From Pholiota molesta (taxonomy: Eukaryota > Basidiomycota > Agaricomycetes > Agaricales > Strophariaceae): DNA of 64,000 bases. Below are positions 56,630 to 64,000 of the stretch, in pieces. The translations under genes and the position numbers were made by a program. Position 1 is the stretch's first letter; the number at the start of each line of letters is the position of its first letter. The notes under the pieces were generated by a model. The model saw nothing but the letters and a program-made list of their open reading frames with translations. It was not told where the DNA came from and ran no database searches. Location of the stretch: positions 248,001-312,000 of the forward strand of contig JACGCK010000036.1 of NCBI GenBank assembly GCA_014925825.1. Reading direction: 5' to 3'.

Positions 56630-58402
56630 TCAAAAGGCTCGCTCCAGCATGGATACACCATCAGCCTGGACGGTTAAAATGTCAATACTGCCGGCGCATG
56701 GAGTGGCAGTAGATGTGGGTGATGGACTGTACGGATTGAGTGAAGGTTGTAGCGAAGTTGGCCGGGCATACGGCCCAGCGTGGGGACCCATGACATGCCA
56801 GGCCACCCGGGCTCGGTGAGAGTGATGTGGCCATAACTCCATGGCTGCTGGGCGACATCTGTTGGCTCATGCTGGTGGTGCTTTTCTCAGCCGCTCGATA
56901 TTTTTGGTAACCCAGAAGTGTCGCGGATGGCATGGGACCCCCGTTCTTCCTGTCAAGTTCGTACATGACAAAAAGTAGTGTTTCATCGTCCACATGATTT
57001 CTTGTGTGAGAATCACAGAAAGGTCTACAGAAGAAATTAGCTGCGGTTAAAAAAATTATTTGACGCGGAGGCGACTTACTGGGATCAAGCCACCGACACC
57101 TGTTGAGAGACGAGTCTGGAAGAGCGGCGTTTACCGTGCCTACGTTGATGTTGGTCACATTCAGGAATCCAGCGTCTTCCGCTATACACGCGTTGTTTCC
57201 GTAGACCTTCGTAACACATCTAGCGGTCACGCTCCAGACATTCTCCAAAGAGACGCCTGACATAAAACCATTGAGGGTAGGCGGTGCACGCATGTCGTGG
57301 ACGGTAGGCATGCACAAGCGTATCCGCAAGGTGAAAGGCGGCTGGACTTGTTGGACAGGATGCGAGAGGGCGTCCACTTTGACGGAGAACGGCGTCATGC
57401 CATCCGCCTGCAGGTGTATTGACGTCACTTTATTGCGCGCGTACCGGTAATGCGTCGGCGTCGCGCTCATATGGCGGTTCACTGCGGGCTGTGGCTGCTG
57501 CGCACCATAATCTTGTGGAGAGGCTCTGTTGTTCCGATTTGGGGCAACGTAAACGGCGTCGCGGGATATTGGCTGACAGTGGAGATTGACTGCTATATTT
57601 ACCGGCTTGGCTATAAGGAAGACCAAACGGCGTTGCGTCATGGAAAGGTGGCAGTTGTTGGATGTAATCACCGTGAGGTGATATTGACGGGCTGTTTATG
57701 CTTGGGGTGGGTATGCAAGATCGAGAGGAGCGCTCTGCAACTTTGGATTCAAAGAAGCGAAATCTGATGGATATAAATTTGGGCGGTGTTCTGGTGTGGG
57801 CGGGAACTCGGATTGGGAATCAGCGGGGGAGAAATTGGGCGACACAGAATTTGAGGACGGGGGTTCATTGTCGTCCCAATCAAACGGAATGAGCGTGCTG
57901 CCGTCGTAAGCCTCGAGTTTCACGGGAGCGGCGTTCGGCGAGTCATTCTCAGGATAGAGCTCATCGCCTCCGGCAACGAGATGAAACTCTAGGAGATGAG
58001 TCAGCAAGGTGGATTTGGGGTGAAAGAGAGAGAACTGACCTTGCTCGCCCTTCCACATATTGCGCAGCACTTGGATGTGGCTTGCGACTGTTTCTTTGAG
58101 CGGTCGATGCCCTGTTTATGCAGATAGTCGACGAGGAATTGGTTGCGCCATCTGCTGCGACCACGGGACTGAGAGTAGGCGGCATAAGGGGATTCCCAGT
58201 ATTCGCGCAGGCCTGGATGAAAGTTGAGCACGGGCGCGATGGATGGATAATAAAAGACGGACCTGGACAAAGATCTTCTCGATGCTTTCGGGCCATACTT
58301 CTGTGCCACTGCCGTCCTTGAGGAGTTGCGGTGTTTGCGCTGGGGGGTGATGCTGGGCGGGGCGTCGTGTTTCTTCATGGCTGAGGGGCGGGACGAGGAC
58401 AT
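56630..58402 (-). CDS. TEA/ATTS-domain transcription factor
   Basis: TEA factors (Tec1, AbaA, TEAD) bind CATTCY-like sites and control morphogenesis. ATG at 58400-58402 (MSSSRPSAMKKHDAPPSITP) precedes QRKHR and then the TEA domain: LLKDGSGTEVWPESIEKIFV, an intron of 50 bp, GLREYWESPYAAYSQSRGRS, RWRNQFLVDYLHKQGIDRSK, and VASHIQVLRNMWKGEQ with the DNA-recognition helix. Then EFHLVAGGDELYPEND, an acidic Pro-rich stretch, and a C-terminal immunoglobulin-like part (ARNKVTSIHLQADGMTPFSV, PFTLRIRLCMPTVHD, LENVWSVTARCVTKVYG, HVDDETLLFVMYELDRKNGG). The end is ADGVSMLERAF. The TEA domain is split by three single-base frame breaks and a fourth is possible near 56806. It is divergent from Vps23. Confidence 0.85.
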
Positions 58403-58796
58403 TCCGGAGGGAGTGACGAAGGGGGAAGAAGCCGGTGGAGAAATCGCAGTGGTTATATAGGCGGGGGAGGAGTCAGAAGGGTAGATCCGAGATACGAGCA
58501 AATATGGCAGGCTAGAGCCACCGTATTGGAGATAGGAAATAAAGCAGATCTCGGCGTTTCATCAGGGACGTGCGCACGCAGCGGACTTCTTTCAACCTCC
58601 CAAATCAGGAACAACGCCGTCCGGCCCTCCGCCACCTCCGATCCGTCCCCCCAGCCGGCCCGGTGCGTTGGCGCACCCCCCGATATGGGCTCCGCGGAGG
58701 CAGATCTGCGCGCCGAATGAGGCAGGAGGGACCCCAGCGAGTGTCACAGGATCGGGCCGAATGGGGCGCGTGGGAGGCGGGCCAGCCTCGTCCTCC
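58403..58796. promoter_or_regulatory. Divergent promoter region, TEA factor / Vps23
   Basis: 394 bp between the two start codons, GC-rich. A longer N-terminus of the TEA protein upstream of 58402 stays open without an ATG, so the start there is a choice. No factor site was assigned. Confidence 0.4.
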
Positions 58797-60826
58797 ATGG
58801 CCCTCTCCCTCACCCAGCGCTGGCTCTCCGACGCCGCCCAGCCCTACCCCCACCGCGCACGCGTCTACGCCGACGCCGACGCCGCCCTCGCCCGCTTCCC
58901 CACCCTGCGTCCCAAGGCCGATGTCTACAGTACGCGTCACGCTCACAGCCCCGGCCCCACTGACGCTTGCCCCCAGCTTTCGATGACGGCCGCACACAGC
59001 TTCTGCTCTGCGTCCACGGCCTTCTCCCCATCACCTTCCGCAGCGCAGCATACAACATCCCAGTCGCCATCTGGATCACCCGCGACTATCCCCGAGAACC
59101 CCCCATAGCCTACGTCAACCCCACCAACGACATGCTCGTCAAGCCGGGCAAGTACGTCGACGTAAGTGGCCGATGTGACATCGAATACACCCAACAGTGG
59201 CGCCGCAAGGACGAGGTCTGTCTCGTCCCCTCGCACATGCTCCTCTGCTGACCGATCTCAAGGGCTGCAATCTATCCGCCCTCCTCGCAGCTTTGCAAGA
59301 TCACTTTGCCCAAGAGCCGCCCGTCTACGCAAAGCCCAAGAACCAGACCCCTCTCCCGCCAAATGACCCCTACGCAGCCCGACCTCCGCCACCCTTGCCA
59401 CCGGCCCATCCCCCGGCCTCGTCGGCGCCTCCTGTTTTGCCCAGCAAACCCCCATCCATGTCACCTGCGTCGGTGCCTCCGACTCCTATGCATGCGGTAA
59501 CTTGCTCTGACAAATGCGTCTACTTTCCAGCTAACCTTGTGAATATAGTTACATCCGCCCCCATCTCAAAGCCCAAGCCCTGCACTGCCCCCTCCCCTTC
59601 CGCCCATCCTCCGATTCCCAGCCCACTCGGGTACACATATCGTCCAAATGTTTCTCCCGCCCGGACCTCCACCGATCGTCCCTCCTTCGCTCCTACGCCG
59701 CAGCCCTTCTGTGCAGATGCTTCCGGACTTCAAGCGCACTTGCACTCCTCTCCCCCACTCCTTCCTCCACGCCTCTCCCTGTCACAGCCGGTATCGCCGC
59801 CGCCACCACCGCCACTACCACCCCAAGCCCATCAGCCAGCCCAATCTGTCCCACAGTTTGCCCGGAACCCGCAATCTCATGGTCCCACTCCAAACTACGC
59901 GCAGCCGCCTCCACCGGCGCCCTATGTCTCAGAACAGCTCCGCCCGAACCCTCCCCGAGCCCCAATTCCAAATCTTCTCGATGAGGATACGACATCGGCA
60001 TCTATCCTATATACTAACAATAATACAGCAGCGGTAGGATCATCGGTCGCTCCTCCCCGGCCTCCCAATCCCGAACTTCTCAGGCTCCAGACAGAGGTGC
60101 ATCGAAAGCTGACATCGGACCTCAACTCGCTTTCGCAGGCACTTGCCATAGACGCCGAGCGATTGCGCGCGCAACAAGCCGATCTCCTCGCCGGCGAGCC
60201 CGCTATCAAAGACGAGATGGCCCGCTTGGAGGCCGTCCGGACGTATGCCGCTCGGTCGCGGATAGAACGCGAGGCGCGGTCGTGCAGGCCGAGGCCAATA
60301 TCGCGGAGCTTCGTAGGAAGGGCGATCCCGAAGTTGACGAACTCGTGTGCGCGACCTCGATTGTCCATAACCAGTCAGTGTCTTCGCCTATTCTTCTCTT
60401 CTCTGACATCTTGAGATACTTGTGCTCGATTGGGATTTTTGACACTTCCCGAAAAACTTTTTTTGACTTGCTTTTTTTGGAGCTATTGCTCCCAAACCCT
60501 AAAAACACGGCAAAGTTCGAACATATACTGACCTGTCGAAAAACTTCTCGTTGAAAAAATACAGGCTTATAAACCTGATTGCGGACGACAATGCGATAGA
60601 AGACACGATATACCATCTGCACCGCGCCCTCAACGCGGGCCGGATCGACCTCGAGCGGTTCTTGCGGGTAAGTGGCACCCCCTAACCTCCAGATCCATCC
60701 GCTAATCTTGAAACTATAGGCGACAAGGGTCTTGGCGGAGGAACATTCATGAAACGCGCGCTGATTGAAAAGATCCAGAACAGCGTGTCCTCATCCGGCA
60801 CGACATCTGATTGGGCGGCCTATTAG
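58797..60826 (+). CDS. VPS23: ESCRT-I subunit Vps23/TSG101
   Basis: Recognises ubiquitinated cargo at endosomes for multivesicular body sorting. Start MALSLTQRWLSDAAQPYPHR at 58797. The UEV domain (catalytically dead E2 fold) reads RVYADADAALARFPTLRPKA, FDDGRTQLLLCVHGLLPITF, PVAIWITRDYPREPPIAYVN, GKYVDVSGRCDIEYTQQWRR. After GCNLSALLAALQDHFAQEPP comes a long Pro-rich linker (59350-60050), then a coiled coil (TEVHRKLTSDLNSLSQALAI, QAEANIAELRRKGDPEVDEL) and the C-terminal steadiness box (NLIADDNAIEDTIYHLHRAL, GRIDLERFLR). It ends TTSDWAAY with stop 60824-60826. About seven exons. The coding frame breaks by one base at 60242-60244 and at 60746-60747. Confidence 0.92.
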
Positions 60827-63533
60827 ACATCTTCCCTCGAGCCATGGCCGATGCGTTAATGGTGTGGTGTGGTGCGAATCGAGGACAAGGCCCCAAGGAC
60901 GATTGGGTTAGGGCGCGAAGCTGGGGAGGCGGTGCAACTGGAGTCGGAGCCGGGATTGCTCCAGATGTGCCCGGGGAATCTGGAAAAATTTCACCGGGAC
61001 GGCTAAATTTGTAAAATCCAATTACACCCTTGGGCCTTTGGGGCCAGGTACACGCAGTGCACGTAGACTTGCTTTGTTCGATGTGTTCCCGCTCACAGCT
61101 CAACTGCCTCGCCTGTACATACGATTTCTATCTCCTGTGTGTCTCATCCTGTATATGTGTATGTAGAATTGATTGCCGGTGTTACACCCACATGTATCGG
61201 CAGACCACCAACAGACCACTGTGCAGTTTTGTTGACAGTGGGCACTTGGGGGATGACACAGCCTCAGGTTTATCACACCCATATCAATAGGGGCTTCCAG
61301 AGATTACGGGGGCTGGTTCTCCTATGTTCTCGTCGATTCCAATTGCTGTCGAAGTACTAACCATGATCAGGGTACATCTTTTCGGCCGGCGGATAACATT
61401 GAAATAACACATATAGATAGTCTAAGATAGACATAGATTAACGTTGAATTTGATTACTTCTGCCACCAATTCCTCAAAAGCCCTGATCATGGAAAGTAGG
61501 GCACTTCTATTGCCGCCCGATTGACTGGAGATCCTAATTACATTCACCAAATCGAGCTGGATGCCGGGGCCTGGGGCGCCTTCTGATGTTCGCTCGATTA
61601 CAGCCTCCTGCTGCGCGTGGGTGGCATTTGAGTTTGTTTCTCAGAGACGCATCTTCCCCAATGATCTGCGGACCACAGCAGCCCATCCACTGGGTATGTA
61701 ATACAAGGATATACACGGCAGTATCGCGTGAAATCGGTGGTACTCGGTGGGCTTCCGATAGCATTATTTATAAGTGGACCCTCCCTTTTGTGACGGGTGC
61801 CCCGGTCGTCAGCATCCTATTGTCAGACACTGTCAAGAACTGTCAAACCCTGGAAAATAAACATCTATCTTCCGGATGGGCCCACGGAGACACGGAAGCA
61901 GGAAGCAGGGATCCGAAGGGTGCTCGATCTGGACAGATGGGCACGCACGGCCGGCGCGATCGTCTGGGCTGCTGCGATGGCGTTTGGGAGGCGCTGGGCA
62001 TCCGAGGTGAGTGTGCCACCGAGCAGCCTATCGAAGAAAAGTGGGCCATCGTGGTCAGTGGCGAGACTACTGTGAGCAATCTAATCAAACCCGGTTGGGC
62101 CAAATAATTCAGATCACGAAACCCCGCATTGGCCCAGCGTCTAGGCAAGTGACAGAGCGCGCGAGGCGCTGTACCCTCGATTCATCCAGTTTCCCAAGCC
62201 TAAGAATTACAAGCGCCAAAGGTCCTTGCCTCACGCACCGTCCTGTGCGCTGGAGACGGCATCGCCGGCTCACGGCCTGCGACGGTAGTGGCGGGGCGTC
62301 CTCCAAGTTTAATATCCGTTGTCTCCGTCGGCGGCGCCAGATGGCAGACGAAGGGGTGGTTGTGCAATGTGTGCGCGAGCGTTGCGTGTTGGCCGATCGC
62401 GCTTGTATGGCGTGTTCCAGAATTGCTAACGCACTAGTCAGCGCTTCAATTCTGTAGTCAGAAATCATTGCAAAGACTTCTGGCCATGCCGGATAAAGGA
62501 TCGACGATTCGCCCATTCTGAATTTGTTCTGAATCATTTATAACCTGGGGCGCATTGTCTGAGGTGTACGCCGTCATGACTGACGGCTGGAATTCACACT
62601 GCTCCTGCGTGCGTCAAGCGCCACCCTCGCACTACACGCGTACTTACGGTTGGCCAGCGCACGCCAGAACAGATCTGCCTTGCGTCTATATGCACAGATA
62701 TGCACGCACGCCGTACGACCCCGTGAATTTTTGAGTCTCTACGTGCGTCAGCATTGGAGGTAGTTCTTCTCTAAGTTATGTCTGATCCGATGCACGCATT
62801 AGCACGCGTTTCCGCACAGTACTTTACGGCCCAAGTCATACACCTCTCCTGGGTTCGAGGCTCTGGAGTCTTAACATCTCCGAGTTCAAAAACCGATTGT
62901 TAACCGATTGTCAACCGAAGGTCATTGGGGATGTGCGGTTACTTAACTAATTTAAAGACACAGAGCGCTCGTAGTATACATAGGCTCAATGGATCATGAT
63001 CTATCTGCGACGGTATATGTCTTGAGCTTGGTTACAATTGGGTTACAAGTTGATATGTACAAGTGCGATAGTTCTGAACGATTGGGTTTACGTCCTCATT
63101 TGGGATTCACTGCTCCATTTTGTTCCCCGAACAAGCGCCACGAAACTGTGTACGAGATCAGCTGCTTCAGAAACATGTGGCTGTCGCAGGACAAGGTTCA
63201 CAAAACAATGTCAATTATGAGGTGTGTCCCCTTTTCTACTACGGTATGTAAACCCCAAGAGCACAAGACACTTGAATAAATAAAAAGACCTCCGATTTTT
63301 GGGGACATAATGAGAATCAATCAGGCGAACAACAGAAACGACGTACGACAGAAATAGTCAATAGATCACGCGAGAAGGGGGTGCAAACATAATTTGGGGG
63401 GACCCAAACGAGCGTTCAAGAACCTCGAGTTGATGTGTTTAGGTGAAATAATAGAAGAAAGTCCAAAAAAGGACAATACTAATAGATAACTTCTTGACTG
63501 ATTGACATGCGCGAAAATGCGAAGTAGATCCCT
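60827..63533. other. Gene-poor region
   Basis: About 2.7 kb with no gene I can support. A 173-codon ATG-started frame at 61586-62107 is Gly/Trp/Arg-rich without resemblance to any family. Short palindromes such as GCCGTCA-TGAC-TGACGGC (about 62570-62587) and the direct repeat AACCGATTGT (62889-62910) are present. The inverted-repeat element at 61361-61492 is listed separately. Confidence 0.4.
61361..61492. mobile_element. 132-bp element with 12-bp terminal inverted repeats
   Basis: CCATGATCAGGG (61361-61372) and its perfect reverse complement CCCTGATCATGG (61481-61492) flank 108 bp of AT-rich sequence. Size and symmetry fit a tiny MITE or an excision/insertion footprint. No clear target-site duplication is adjacent, so a cruciform-forming regulatory element is equally possible. 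Confidence 0.4.
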
Positions 63534-63934
63534 TCATTCATCATCGTATTCTACTTCTTTTCCTCTTCTTCCAGGTGTCCTTCCAGTTCCTGCGCTTCCC
63601 ACCCATCTCCACACCCTCGTTTCATCGCCACCCTCGATTTCTTCGAGATTGGCGCGAACATTGGCGTTGCTCTCGACCACGTGCTCGACACGTTCCCAGA
63701 GTCTTCTTCGCGTGGGCACCGAGTGCTCGTCCTGTAAGACGAGATCGCGCAACTGGATGGACGATAGATAAGGTTGTGGTGCCGTGAGGGGGTCGGTATA
63801 ATGTGCCATCTCTTGATTACGTAATGTGTCGAGCGCTACTTGTACCAATCCGGCGACACGTCTGTTTTCCTTTTGTTTTTGAGTCATTCGAATGCGCAAG
63901 CCAATTACGATGAGCACTAAGAGAATGGAGGCTG
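63534..63934 (-). CDS. Inner nuclear membrane protein Man1/Src1-like, C-terminal exon
   Basis: The Man1-Src1 C-terminal (MSC) domain that binds chromatin at the inner nuclear membrane. The exon opens with the end of a membrane segment (SILLVLIVIGLRIR) and continues QKENRRVAGLVQVALDTLRN, HYTDPLTAPQPYLSSIQLRD, DEHSVPTRRRLWERVEHVVE, NVRANLEEIEGGDETRVWRW and an acidic end EVEYDDE (stop 63534-63536). The splice acceptor (CTCCAG) is at about 63935 and an intron fills the remaining 65 bp, so the N-terminal HeH/LEM part lies outside the window. The match to the MSC domain is strong. Confidence 0.87.
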
Positions 63935-64000
63935 GAGTACGTTAGGTTATCGTTAGCTTATTGTCTCCAATCCTTAAAAGAAAAACAATAGTGAAAAATT

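Noticed and set aside
57550..57640. A further frame break in the TEA factor between GLPYSQA and ASPQDYGAQQ
   Set aside because: An intron of about 79 bp (GTAAAT ... CAGAG) joins both parts in frame, so no indel is needed.
61586..62107. 173-codon ATG frame
   Set aside because: Composition typical of chance frames in GC-rich DNA; no motif, no splice context.
62846..62862. GGTTCGAGGCT, B-box-like
   Set aside because: No A-box about 40 bases upstream and no cloverleaf.
1..64000. CRISPR arrays, bacterial operons, viral or toxin genes
   Set aside because: None seen; genes have spliceosomal introns and eukaryotic families throughout.

Overview
This window is nuclear DNA from a filamentous basidiomycete, most likely an Agaricomycete. 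Nearly every gene is broken by short GT-AG introns of about 45-80 bp, genes are closely packed on both strands, and several families (TEA-domain regulator, tandem YheT-like hydrolases, Ser/Pro-rich orphan proteins) have the character of mushroom-forming fungi. There are no bacterial operons, no CRISPR array, no rRNA operon and no viral genes.

Layout. 0-11.7 kb: a conserved orphan protein (cut by the left edge), a ubiquitin-conjugating E2, the COMPASS subunit Bre2, a UPF0658-like multi-pass membrane protein, a SET-domain lysine methyltransferase and a short-chain dehydrogenase. 11.7-15.5 kb: a large Ser/Pro-rich orphan protein. 15.5-18.7 kb: a gene-poor stretch with a notable set of GC-rich mini-hairpins and an orphan reading frame. 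18.8-23.2 kb: two tandem YheT/EMB8-type alpha/beta hydrolases. 23.3-25.2 kb: an RWD-domain Gir2-like protein and mitochondrial ribosomal protein bS21m. 25.2-28.1 kb: a repeat-rich island with palindromic tandem repeats and a tRNA-like (SINE-like) element. 28.1-31.2 kb: an orphan Agaricomycete protein and a transcription-kinase-type cyclin. 31.2-34 kb: gene-poor, with hints of a small Cys-rich gene. 34-41.9 kb: eIF2B alpha, a small orphan, methionine aminopeptidase 1 and glycerol-3-phosphate acyltransferase. 42.3-60.8 kb: a five-TOG XMAP215/Stu2 polymerase, an APC5-like subunit, Noc3, a TEA/ATTS transcription factor and the ESCRT-I subunit Vps23/TSG101. 60.8-63.5 kb: gene-poor, with a short inverted-repeat element. 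63.5 kb to the end: the C-terminus of a Man1/Src1 inner nuclear membrane protein.

Most genes are housekeeping genes with no shared pathway; adjacency mainly reflects compact packing, with divergent pairs sharing short promoter regions and convergent pairs sharing terminator regions. A mitosis/nuclear theme (Stu2, APC5, Man1) is visible but may be chance.

The most important practical observation is that at least six otherwise intact genes carry apparent single-base frame breaks, mostly one base missing from a short homopolymer. I listed at least twelve. They look like uncorrected sequencing indels rather than pseudogenes, and automated gene calling will split these genes. I did not find a convincing new multi-gene system. 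The best candidates for something undescribed are the GNA-triloop hairpin cluster with its overlapping orphan ORF (17.9-18.7 kb) and the tRNA-like element inside palindromic repeats (26.5-27.7 kb).
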